Made by a program: the position numbers and the translations under genes. From assembly GCA_026004415.1 (NCBI GenBank), contig BPJC01000001.1, positions 1 through 64,000 on the forward strand: a stretch of 64,000 nt of DNA, given 5' to 3'. Source of the stretch: Patescibacteria group bacterium (lineage in GTDB: Bacteria; Patescibacteriota; Microgenomatia; UBA1406; GWC2-37-13). Shown here piece by piece: positions 45,401-52,510 of this stretch; position 1 is the stretch's first letter, and each line of letters starts with the position of its first letter. Under the pieces are notes generated by a model. It did not search any database. It had not been told where the DNA came from and saw only the letters and a program-made list of their open reading frames with translations.

Positions 45401-45582
45401 AAACAAATGAACAAACAATAGAGTCTAATTATCAGGATGAGCAGACAACAAAGGAAAAGACGACAGAGGAAAAGACAGAATCAGATGCTGTAACTGATGA
45501 GGTTGATGATTTTGGAGACGAAGAGAGTAGAAAATTATACGAGGATATAAGATCAAGAAAAAAAGATGATGAGTCAGACTAA
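42403..45582 (+). CDS. VirB6/TrbL-like membrane protein with long helical-repeat C-terminus
   Basis: The protein is 1059 residues. A signal-like segment (RVVLSLILFFIVVQYF) precedes a Cys-containing outer part (CGNSGC), then about six membrane helices (residues ~125-410) with the pattern of VirB6/TrbL channel proteins, for example LVNITNFTYFVLGIFVIIREI. After a Pro-rich hinge (KTPPAPTVQP) the ~640-residue rest is soluble and helical. It holds several degenerate units of about 30-40 residues such as ISERTSLPVEKTQQILSS, SKSANVSETAVKQVINNI, ASSVKVSKDEVLSVVNKL and ETANIEEEKVADTIESS. The last 110 residues are highly charged and rich in Glu, Gln and Asp. It probably forms the inner-membrane channel of the T4SS-like apparatus. 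Confidence 0.7.
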   Translation: MKVLQRVVLSLILFFIVVQYFSAFAVNSVVYAQAETVSQDTSLEQILKSIAPTEPIACGNSGCPNTPQDLGYTCADSYQDWKNNPESNFWVVDEEVTFLGKNAERARQFVYWVFDRDNIYNAEGVRKAWQNSRNVALAFAVLIVAASGLLIIISEKVYTPFKVEVRNVILKSAGMILFIIFSFTITVSILQISDVLMMFFIENMDVKSLFNIFFINPEGRVVLTESETAYKTFVGCKNLSTLADESVRVSMFLVNITNFTYFVLGIFVIIREIVLWFLIIVSPFLALLLYFRLVKNTGLIWIGVFFQWIFYGPLLALFLGSVSLIWKHGVPWVFNFSRVNTADGFVYPTGISILYGGPAQDLEFANSSNYVDTFAEYIISLLMLWGAIIFPWWLLRIFRDYCCEGIFALKNIVMSFYEKYTTKKPPKTPPAPTVQPKLSVSVPTPAKTSVESVIRISNLAEIKQLQTEKILEKMEIRTKTLQDIARFETNKEHREKVERVLTVLKQPDRVATPEERKTVLNIKNEFYNRAKQNDRLAQRVVQTTSRSIFEQQKLKEELVKTEPKIATLNISLASEVKLPERKVANVFNSFVNNIVNNNKMISKISERTSLPVEKTQQILSSTVVNLNQPVTKLTRIVSKSANVSETAVKQVINNISSTAVFSKAISNTASSVKVSKDEVLSVVNKLFSMFSELLEESRKTVSFTPVLNLSLTEKEKEIVNTFNNNLLEKHNVINQIVSSKPDLADQPVKVLSEFSNVLQTDGDLAPILTDKSKVEVLKEIYQEVEPSTDLVEKTAETANIEEEKVADTIESSLPLVVETDKEVEKAVVPPPTLPLEEYENTKKLWRDHYYKGEVPVSENIADRKTWIANDIVILTNTLNKLLSDDPKIREQGLDDVSYILPLFMLNDMKYDDILVYLKAKLEAAKEVSDLLHREEEIRQEVLAEVEDKQKVKVPVSKKKAQKVQEPLAMELEQDSDEDNLDSQVGDNQEESSVDNKENQQTNEQTIESNYQDEQTTKEKTTEEKTESDAVTDEVDDFGDEESRKLYEDIRSRKKDDESD

Positions 45583-46606
45583 TTTAAAAAACAGACAGAT
45601 TTTTATTTTAAATCCTTTAGCCAGTGATAAAAGCTCTGCGGTAAGAGGTTTGGGTAGGTTTACTAAGGTTGTTATCTCAAGTCTTAATGAGGCTAAAGTT
45701 GTGTCTAAAAATGAGCTTTCTAAGTTGTCGTCTAAAGACTCGCTTCTTATCTTTCCTTATATTAACTGGACTACCTTAAATCTGTTTTTGAAACGCTACA
45801 CTGATAAACAGGTTTTGTTTATTCATGATCTAATACCATTAAAGTATCCTCAGTATTTTCCAAAAGGAATTAAAGGAAGTTTTTTTTATAAAATCAATAG
45901 ATTTTTATTTAACAGAAATATAGATTTTGTTATTACAGATACTAATGCAGTTAAACAAGAAATCGTAAGTATTTTAGGTTTTCCAGAAGAAAAGGTCTTT
46001 GTGGCTTATCCTGGAGTTGATCCTGTCTTTTTTAAACAAGAGTTTAAGGCCAAACAAGATTTTTGTCTTTATGTGGGTGATGCTACTTTCAATAAAAATC
46101 TGCCTTTTATGGCGAGGTTGGTTAAGCAGGCAGGTGTTAAACTTTATCTGGTTGGTAAGGTCTGGGAATCTTTGACAAGCAATAAACTTGATCTGTCACA
46201 TCCTGAGATGAGATCTTTAAAGGAGTTTTCAGAATTGATTTCAGGAAGTACAAACTTTAAGGTAGTTGGTTTTGTTTCAGATTTGCAGTTAAGAAAACTT
46301 TATGCAGAAGCTAGATTAAATATCCTCGTGTCATTAGATGAGGGGTTTGGCTACTCTACATTAGAGGCTGGGTTGCAGAGGACAGCTTCTTTGATCTCTG
46401 ACATACCTGTTTTTAAAGAGGTTGTTGGTGATTGCGCTGTGTATGTTAACCCTTTAGATCTTGATTCTGCTGTATCTGCTTTAAAAGATTTGTATTATAA
46501 TGATAATCTTAACAGTCAGATAGCTGAAAAGATTTATAAAAGAGCCCAAAGGTTTACAGTAGAAAAATTTGGAAGTCAGTTGAGACAGATAATAAAAAGG
46601 TTATAA
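45566..46606 (+). CDS. Glycosyltransferase family 4/1 (GT-B)
   Basis: The protein is 346 residues from ATG 45566 (a second ATG follows at once). The N-terminal RGLGRFTKVVISSL region and VLFIHDLIPLKYPQYF are typical of mannosyltransferase-like GT4 enzymes. The donor domain has VGDATFNKNLPFMARL, YLVGKVW and LVSLDEGFGYSTLEAGLQRTASLISDIPVFKEVVGD, with the usual E-x7-E changed to EGFGYSTLEA. It overlaps the VirB6-like gene by 17 bases and is followed after 15 bases by rpiB, so it belongs to a long transcript. The acceptor is unknown. Confidence 0.88.
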   Translation: MMSQTNLKNRQIFILNPLASDKSSAVRGLGRFTKVVISSLNEAKVVSKNELSKLSSKDSLLIFPYINWTTLNLFLKRYTDKQVLFIHDLIPLKYPQYFPKGIKGSFFYKINRFLFNRNIDFVITDTNAVKQEIVSILGFPEEKVFVAYPGVDPVFFKQEFKAKQDFCLYVGDATFNKNLPFMARLVKQAGVKLYLVGKVWESLTSNKLDLSHPEMRSLKEFSELISGSTNFKVVGFVSDLQLRKLYAEARLNILVSLDEGFGYSTLEAGLQRTASLISDIPVFKEVVGDCAVYVNPLDLDSAVSALKDLYYNDNLNSQIAEKIYKRAQRFTVEKFGSQLRQIIKRL

Positions 46607-46621
46607 AGTTTTTATGTTGAG

Positions 46622-47068
46622 ATGGTAGTTATTTATTTAGGAGCTGATCATAGAGGGTTTAATTTAAAAGAGGAAATTAAGCGGTATCTACAGGATCAAG
46701 GTTTTACTGTTGTTGATTTAGGCAATCATAGTTATCAGCCAGATGATGATTTTGTTGATTTTAGTCAAAGGGTTGCCAAAAATGTTTTGTCTAATAAAGA
46801 CTCTGTTGGTATAGTTTTTTGCGGTTCAGGAGTTGGGGTTGATATTGCTTGTAATAGATTTTCAGGCATCAGATCTGTTTTGGGTTTCAATAAAGATCAG
46901 ATTGAGAAAGCAGTTGCAGATGACCACTGCAATGTGTTATCTCTTGCCGCAGATTTTGTAGACAAGAATACAGCTATAGATTTTATTAAAACATTTTTGT
47001 CTGCTGAAAAGAAGCAAGATGATAAGTATTTGCGCAGAATCCGGAAACTTGATAGACTACTAAGATAA
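46622..47068 (+). CDS. rpiB: Ribose-5-phosphate isomerase B
   Basis: The protein is 148 residues. The N-terminal YLGADHRGFNLKEEIKRYL holds the GADHxG motif, followed by VVDLGNHSYQPDDD, and IVFCGSGVGVDIACNRFSGIRS contains the catalytic Cys and phosphate-binding region. LacAB-type isomerases share the fold, but the AxH and CNRFxGIRS pattern favours RpiB. It interconverts ribose-5- and ribulose-5-phosphate, and with transketolase supplies pentoses for PRPP, used by the UbiA-type enzyme. The gene is co-transcribed with the GT-B gene upstream and YjbQ downstream. Confidence 0.92.
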   Translation: MVVIYLGADHRGFNLKEEIKRYLQDQGFTVVDLGNHSYQPDDDFVDFSQRVAKNVLSNKDSVGIVFCGSGVGVDIACNRFSGIRSVLGFNKDQIEKAVADDHCNVLSLAADFVDKNTAIDFIKTFLSAEKKQDDKYLRRIRKLDRLLR

Positions 47069-47084
47069 AAATTAGAGATCTGTT

Positions 47085-47498
47085 ATGAGAATTATAAATG
47101 TTGCTACAAAAGGAAATACTGATATAGTAGATATAACTTATGAACTGTTTCAATTGGTTAATAAAGAAGATTTTGAAAATGGTTTGGTTCATCTGTTTGT
47201 AAAGGGTTCCACAGCGGCTATAACTACAATGGAAAATGACCCTAATTTATTTGAAGACTTTAGAACTGTTTTAGATAAACTAGTTCCATATAATTTTAAT
47301 TATAAACACCATCAAACTTGGGGAGACAACAATGGCGCCGCTCATATAAGGGCCAGTTTAATTGGTATGAGTTTAATAGTGCCTGTTTTAAATGGAAACT
47401 TTATGTTGGGTGCTTATCAGAGGATCGTTGTTATAGATTTTGATACAAAACCAAGAAACCGTGAAGTTGTTATTAGTTTTATAAAATCAACTTATTAA
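47085..47498 (+). CDS. YjbQ (UPF0047) family protein
   Basis: The protein is 137 residues. Motifs GLVHLFVKGSTAAITTMEND, the His-rich NYKHHQTWGDNNGAAHIRASLIG and GAYQRIVVIDFDTKPRNRE match UPF0047/YjbQ, which has been shown in some bacteria to have thiamine-phosphate synthase-like side activity. The real role is uncertain. It lies 16 bases after rpiB and 3 bases before enolase in the same transcript. Confidence 0.9.
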   Translation: MRIINVATKGNTDIVDITYELFQLVNKEDFENGLVHLFVKGSTAAITTMENDPNLFEDFRTVLDKLVPYNFNYKHHQTWGDNNGAAHIRASLIGMSLIVPVLNGNFMLGAYQRIVVIDFDTKPRNREVVISFIKSTY

Positions 47499-47501
47499 AT
47501 T

Positions 47502-48746
47502 ATGAAAATTAAACAAATCTTTGCCTTTCAGATACTAGATTCACGAGGCAATCCTACTATAAAAACAATTGTTAAGTTAGACAATGGTGTTTCTGGTTGG
47601 TCTGCTGTTCCTTCTGGAGCTTCTACGGGTTCTAGTGAAGCTTTGGAGTTGCGCGATGGCGGCAAAGATTATAATGGCAAAGCCGTTTTTAAAGCAATAG
47701 AAAATGTAAATAAAGTCTTAAATAAAGAATTGGTTGGTTTTAGTATAGAAGATTTATCGAGCATAGACAAAAAAATGATTGAGATAGATGGAACTGAAAA
47801 TAAATCAAGGTTAGGAGCCAATGCTATTTTATCTATTTCTTTAGCCTGCGTTAAGACTTTGTCTGTATTGGAGAAAAAACCTTTGTGGAAGATCTTAAAT
47901 GAGTATTATTTTTCAGATTTCAAGCCGAATTTTCCCCAGTTGTTAATAAATGTTATCAATGGCGGTGCTCATGCTGGATTTAACTTTGATTTTCAGGAGT
48001 TTTTAATAATTCCTAACCAAGGCGACTTAAAAGAAGATCTTCGTTTGGCAGTTGAGGTTTTCGGTCAGATTAAAAAACAACTTGGCCAGCAGGGTTTGTC
48101 TACTTTGGTTGGCGATGAGGGTGGTTTTTCACCTAATCTGCCTGATAACAAATCTGCGTATCAACTTATTATTGATTCTGCATTGCAGTTGGGTTACCAA
48201 AATCAAAGGGATTTTAGGTTAGGCGTAGATGCGGCGGCTTCAGAATTTTTTGATAATGGAGTTTATAAACTTAAAAAAGAAAACAAGGTTTATGATTCTG
48301 ATGAGTTAATAAATTATTATGGATCTTTAATTGATGAGTTTGGTCTTTATTCTTTTGAAGATCCTTTTGCAGAAGATGATTGGAATGCTTTTTCTAAATT
48401 TACTAAAAAATTTTCAGACAGAATTGTTATAGGAGACGATCTGTTTACAACAAATATACTGCGAATTGAAAAAGGTATTCAAGCTAACTCTGCCAATGCT
48501 GTGTTGATAAAACCGAATCAGATCGGAACTGTCTATGAGACTGTGTTGGCTATAAAAAAAGCTAAATCAGCAGGTTGGAAAACTGCTATTTCTCATAGAT
48601 CAGGTGAGACAGAGGATACATTCATAGCGGATTTGGCAGTAGCCTGTGGTTCAGAGTTTATAAAAACAGGTTCTGTTTGCAGAGGCGAGAGGACAGTCAA
48701 GTACAATAGATTGCTTGAGATTTATGAACTTGAGAAAAGTTTTTAA
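47502..48746 (+). CDS. eno: Enolase
   Basis: The protein is 414 residues, normal for enolase. Visible marks are ILDSRGNPTIKT, the mobile loop SGASTGSSEALELRDGG, STLVGDEGGFSPNLPDNKSA with the catalytic Glu, the metal ligands in RLGVDAAASEF and YSFEDPFAEDD, VIGDDLFTTN, the LIKPNQIGTV strand with the catalytic Lys, and SHRSGETEDTFIADLAVA. It converts 2-phosphoglycerate to phosphoenolpyruvate in glycolysis. It ends the transcript starting at the VirB6-like gene and overlaps dprA (opposite strand) by four bases. Confidence 0.98.
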   Translation: MKIKQIFAFQILDSRGNPTIKTIVKLDNGVSGWSAVPSGASTGSSEALELRDGGKDYNGKAVFKAIENVNKVLNKELVGFSIEDLSSIDKKMIEIDGTENKSRLGANAILSISLACVKTLSVLEKKPLWKILNEYYFSDFKPNFPQLLINVINGGAHAGFNFDFQEFLIIPNQGDLKEDLRLAVEVFGQIKKQLGQQGLSTLVGDEGGFSPNLPDNKSAYQLIIDSALQLGYQNQRDFRLGVDAAASEFFDNGVYKLKKENKVYDSDELINYYGSLIDEFGLYSFEDPFAEDDWNAFSKFTKKFSDRIVIGDDLFTTNILRIEKGIQANSANAVLIKPNQIGTVYETVLAIKKAKSAGWKTAISHRSGETEDTFIADLAVACGSEFIKTGSVCRGERTVKYNRLLEIYELEKSF

Positions 48747-49813
48747 GCTAAATAGATTTTTCCGTCAGCTTCTTTGTTTATGAGTTGTTTTAGTTCCAGC
48801 AGGGTTAGTGTTGAGATCAGTTTGTCTGTGGTCAATCCCAACTTTAGTTTTAACTCTTCAAGATACATTGGTTGTTCTTTAAGCAAATCAATAATTTTTT
48901 TCTCTGTGCTGTTTAAAGTTTTGTTCTCAAGTTTTGTCTTGGATTTAAGATTATAATATTTGCTTAAATCAGCAACAGAAATTATAGGATAAGCTCCATT
49001 TTGGATTAACAGATTGGGCGCAAAACTATTAGGGTCTGTTATGTTGCCAGCTACTGCAAATAAATCTCTGCCTTGTTCTGCGCAGTATTTTGCTGTTATC
49101 AGACTGCCGGAGTTTTGTTTGCCTTGAACGACAATCACAGCTTGTGATAAGCCAGAGATAATTCTGTTTCTGGAGATAAACAATCCTTTTTTAACAGTTG
49201 TTCCTGGTGGAAACTCTGATACAACTGCGCCGTGTTTTGCAATTTCATTGTATAACTGCCTATTTATTGCAGGATAAATTATGTCTATGCCACAGCCTAA
49301 TACAGCAATTGTAGCTAAATTGTTTTTTAAAGCAGATTGATGAGCTGTTGTGTCTATGCCTAAGGCAAGACCAGATACTATGGTAATCTCTTTATCTGCT
49401 AAATCTTTTACTAATTTTTTGGTTATTGTTTGTCCATAAACTGTTGGTTTTCTTGTTCCGACTATTGCAATCTTTCGGCTTTGGTAGATGTTTTTCCAGT
49501 TACTGCCTTTTACAAAAAGACAGATTGGAGGGTCTTGTATTTGTTTCAGCTCTTTAGGGTACAGTTTGTCAAATAAACTTATTACTTTGATCTTTTTATC
49601 ATTAAGTTTTTTTATTTCTGACTCAGCGTTGAATTTGTTTTTAAATCTTATGAATTTTTCTCCTGTGTCTTTACCTAAAACTTGTTTTAGCAAAGATTCT
49701 TTTGCTGTAAGTATTAAACTTGGTTGTTTAAAAACTTTGATAAGATCCTGAAACCTTGTTGGTCCAATGCCTTGAAAGTAGGCCAGGGTGACAATAGCCT
49801 TAGTCTCTTGCAT
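48743..49813 (-). CDS. dprA: DNA processing protein DprA
   Basis: The protein is 356 residues. The N-terminal helical part (residues ~1-70) is followed by the Rossmann-like core: IAIVGTRKPTVYGQTITKKL, TIVSGLALGIDTTAHQSALK, TIAVLGCGIDIIYP, VVSEFPPGTTVKK and FISRNRIISGLSQAVIVVQG, then SGSLITAKYCAEQGRDLFAV. A C-terminal winged helix (STEKKIIDLLKEQPMYLEEL) completes the usual three-domain layout. It loads RecA on incoming single-stranded DNA during natural transformation. With ComF and ComM in the same window it suggests that DNA uptake is possible. Confidence 0.95.
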   Translation of the reverse strand: MQETKAIVTLAYFQGIGPTRFQDLIKVFKQPSLILTAKESLLKQVLGKDTGEKFIRFKNKFNAESEIKKLNDKKIKVISLFDKLYPKELKQIQDPPICLFVKGSNWKNIYQSRKIAIVGTRKPTVYGQTITKKLVKDLADKEITIVSGLALGIDTTAHQSALKNNLATIAVLGCGIDIIYPAINRQLYNEIAKHGAVVSEFPPGTTVKKGLFISRNRIISGLSQAVIVVQGKQNSGSLITAKYCAEQGRDLFAVAGNITDPNSFAPNLLIQNGAYPIISVADLSKYYNLKSKTKLENKTLNSTEKKIIDLLKEQPMYLEELKLKLGLTTDKLISTLTLLELKQLINKEADGKIYLA

Positions 49814-49848
49814 TTGTAAATTATATAAAAATCTTTTATGATTTAATT

Positions 49849-50979
49849 ATGTCAGCAGATTGGAGTCTGTCCAAGAGGTCAAAAACTTCGTCTGATTATG
49901 TGTTTATGCGGCTTCAGAGATTAAAACTTGAGCTTGAACAAAAACAACAGGTTAAGGTTTTGGATCTTTCAGCTGGTGTGCCTAAGTTTCCTCCTTCTAA
50001 GTTAATTAAACTGCGGCTTCAGGAGTTGGTTGGTGAAACAGATGTTTACTATTACCCTTCTTATAAGCCTTTGCCTGAGTTTTCTTCTGCTATTTTAGAT
50101 TGGTATCGAAAAAGGTTTGGAGTTAAAACTGAACTGTCTGTTCAGATAGGCCATGGAGCAAAAGATATTTTGACCCATTTGCCTTATTTGTTTACTGATG
50201 AAGGCGATGAGGTCTTAGTTCCAGATCCTGGTTATCCTGGTTTTGTTTCTGCTTTTCGGTATCTGGGGATTAAAGCTGTGTATTACCAACTGCCTGAAGA
50301 GAACAATTTTAGCCTTGATATTGACAGAATAAAGCAGGTTGTTTCCAAGAAAACAAAAGCTATTATTGTCAATTTTCCATCTAATCCTACAGGTCAAACC
50401 GCTGATAAGTTTCAACTGCAAAAGATTGTTGATTTTTGCAGGGAGGCTAAAATTGTTTTAATCTATGATAATGCCTACAGTGAGATATACTTCTCAAAGT
50501 TTGTGCCTCCAAGTATTTTTGAGTGTCAGGGAGCTCAAGAGGTTGCTTTAGAGGTTGGATCTGTTTCCAAGACCTTTTCTTTGGCTGGGATTAGAGTTGG
50601 GTTTGTTATAGGGAGTGAAGAGTTTATTTCAGCCTTTTCTACTATGAAGTCTGCTTTTGATACAGGTGTTTTTACAGCTTTACAGAGATTGACCGCATAT
50701 GCTTATTCCAATTTTGATTATCAATGGTATGAACAGATGATTTTGAAGTATAAAGAAAATATTATTAAAACAGCCAATATATTAAACTCATTGGGTCTTG
50801 AGTTTGAGTTTCCTAAAGCAGGTCTATATTTTTGGGCAAAGATTCCAGACCGTTTTAAATCTTCAGAAGAATTTGTGTTTGATGTTTTGAACAAAAAGTA
50901 TATTCTATTGGCTCCAGGTTCTGCTTTTGGCAGTAGTGGCAGTAGATATATAAGAGCTTCATTTTGCGCTTTACCTTAA
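49849..50979 (+). CDS. Class I/II aminotransferase (PLP)
   Basis: The protein is 376 residues. It has YYPSYKPLPEFSSAILDWY, the glycine-rich IGHGAKDILTHLPYLFTDEGD, IIVNFPSNPTGQTAD (the conserved Asn), the Asp-Tyr pair LIYDNAYSEI, and the PLP lysine in SVSKTFSLAGIRVGFVIG. The C-terminal SGSRYIRASFC holds the carboxylate-binding Arg. The substrate could be aspartate, an aromatic acid or LL-diaminopimelate. It is not an IlvE-type branched-chain transaminase (different fold), so it need not complete the leucine pathway. It is divergent from dprA. Confidence 0.88.
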   Translation: MSADWSLSKRSKTSSDYVFMRLQRLKLELEQKQQVKVLDLSAGVPKFPPSKLIKLRLQELVGETDVYYYPSYKPLPEFSSAILDWYRKRFGVKTELSVQIGHGAKDILTHLPYLFTDEGDEVLVPDPGYPGFVSAFRYLGIKAVYYQLPEENNFSLDIDRIKQVVSKKTKAIIVNFPSNPTGQTADKFQLQKIVDFCREAKIVLIYDNAYSEIYFSKFVPPSIFECQGAQEVALEVGSVSKTFSLAGIRVGFVIGSEEFISAFSTMKSAFDTGVFTALQRLTAYAYSNFDYQWYEQMILKYKENIIKTANILNSLGLEFEFPKAGLYFWAKIPDRFKSSEEFVFDVLNKKYILLAPGSAFGSSGSRYIRASFCALP

Positions 50980-51018
50980 GTTCTTTAATTTTCTTTGCTT
51001 TTCTTTTATACTGTATAT

Positions 51019-51855
51019 ATGTATAAGCATCCAATTCCAAAACAGATTACAACCTTTGAGTTTAAACTAATTGGATTTTTAACATTAAAACAGTTTGGTT
51101 ATTTAATTATTTTTGTTCCATTGGGTTATCTAACCTTTTTTTTTACTCCAATACCTTATCTTAATATTTTAATGGGGCTGGCAGTTGCTGGCATTGGAGC
51201 GGCGTTGGCTTTCCTAAGAATTCAGGATAGACCTTTGGAGGTTTGGATTGCTAATTTTTACAAAAGTATAAACTCTCCTACAATTTATATTTATCAACCC
51301 TCTTTCTTAGATCTGTCTTTTCTCAAGGATGTTTTTATTTCAGATGAAAAACAGACTAAAGCCTATTTGACTGCCAGCAATTATTTGAGTAAATACAGAT
51401 CAAGTTCTGTAAAACAAATTTCTGATCATAGAGAGAAAAAAAAGTTTTCTTTAAGTTCATTGTTTTTTATGCCAAACTCTTTTAAAGCTAAACCTCAACA
51501 GAGTTCAGATGTTTCTGTCAGAGCTATTCAATCTCAATCAAGCCAGACCTCTTCTGCTGGGACAACATCAGTTGCCCAGTCTATTATTAAACCGTTTTTA
51601 TCTGGTGTTGTTTATTCTACCCGCAAAGTTGTACTGCCTGGTATTTTAGTTTATATTAAAGATAGCCAAGGCAAAGTGGTTAGATTAATGAAGAGCAATG
51701 TGCATGGTGTTTTTGCTACATTTAAACCTTTGCCTGAAGGTCAATATAAAGTGATATTTCAAGATCCAAGCAGTACTAATACATTTGATACAATAAATTT
51801 GAGTATTGAAAAAGACAAACCATTGCAGGTATTGGAAGTTTATGCTAAACAGTAA
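51019..51855 (+). CDS. PrgI-family T4SS membrane protein fused to a carboxypeptidase-regulatory-like domain
   Basis: I use ATG 51019 (MYKHPIPKQ); the upstream alternative adds eight residues. The 278-residue protein opens with the PrgI pattern KHPIPKQITTFEFKLIGFLT and two membrane helices (YLIIFVPLGYLTFFF, LMGLAVAGIGAALAF), then RIQDRPLEVWIANF. After a Ser/Gln-rich linker (residues ~165-200) the C-terminal ~85 residues have VVLPGILVYIKDSQGKVVR ... FKPLPEGQYKVIF, a carboxypeptidase-regulatory-like beta-sandwich. PrgI proteins are the small inner-membrane partners of VirB4, whose gene lies two genes on. Confidence 0.85.
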   Translation: MYKHPIPKQITTFEFKLIGFLTLKQFGYLIIFVPLGYLTFFFTPIPYLNILMGLAVAGIGAALAFLRIQDRPLEVWIANFYKSINSPTIYIYQPSFLDLSFLKDVFISDEKQTKAYLTASNYLSKYRSSSVKQISDHREKKKFSLSSLFFMPNSFKAKPQQSSDVSVRAIQSQSSQTSSAGTTSVAQSIIKPFLSGVVYSTRKVVLPGILVYIKDSQGKVVRLMKSNVHGVFATFKPLPEGQYKVIFQDPSSTNTFDTINLSIEKDKPLQVLEVYAKQ

Positions 51856-51860
51856 TTTTT

Positions 51861-52508
51861 ATGAAAGATGTAAAGAATCTGCCTAAAGCGGCAACACAAC
51901 AGTTTATTGAAATAGAGGATATCTGGGAAGATATAGTAATGCTTAAAGATTATTCCTGCTTTAATATAATTGAGGTAGGTGCTATAAACTACTGGTTTCT
52001 ATCTCAAGAGGAACAAGAATCTGTTATCTATTCTTTTGCTGAGTTTTTAAACTCTTTGTCATTTCCTGTTCAGATCTCTATTTTGTCTAAAAAAATGGAT
52101 ATTTCATCGTATCTGGAGTTTATAGCCAATAAGATAAAAGAACAAAAATCGCAAAAATTAAAGGATCTTTTGTCATCTTATCAGAACTTTATAAAAGAAA
52201 TAGTTAAACAGAACACAGTTTTGGAGAAAAGGTTTTTTATAGTAATTCCATTTTCGCCTTTAGAGTTGGGTGTTAAAGCAATTAAAGGCAAGCTGAACAA
52301 GAGTTTTGTGTTTCAGAGGGCAAAGGTTTCTTTAGCTCCTAAACGGGATCATATTTTAAGATTGTTGTCAAAAATTGGATTAAAGGGTAGTATTTTACCT
52401 AAACAAGAAATTGTTGAGTTGTTTCATAATATCTATAATCCTAGCAAAACAGGTATTAAACTAGCACCTGTTGACAGTTATACTGAAGTTATTTTATCAA
52501 CAGATTGA
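51861..52508 (+). CDS. VirB4-associated protein (TraC/VirB4 N-terminal-like)
   Basis: The protein is 215 residues. It has FIEIEDIWEDIVMLKDYSCFNIIEVGAIN at the start, a helical region EEQESVIYSFAEFLNSL and a C-terminal RAKVSLAPKRDHILRLLSKIG. It looks like the N-terminal domain of VirB4/TraC ATPases encoded as a separate gene, between the PrgI gene and the VirB4 gene. I assign function by context and general resemblance only. The stop overlaps a TTG at 52505; the next gene is taken from ATG 52511. Confidence 0.65.
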   Translation: MKDVKNLPKAATQQFIEIEDIWEDIVMLKDYSCFNIIEVGAINYWFLSQEEQESVIYSFAEFLNSLSFPVQISILSKKMDISSYLEFIANKIKEQKSQKLKDLLSSYQNFIKEIVKQNTVLEKRFFIVIPFSPLELGVKAIKGKLNKSFVFQRAKVSLAPKRDHILRLLSKIGLKGSILPKQEIVELFHNIYNPSKTGIKLAPVDSYTEVILSTD

Positions 52509-52510
52509 TT

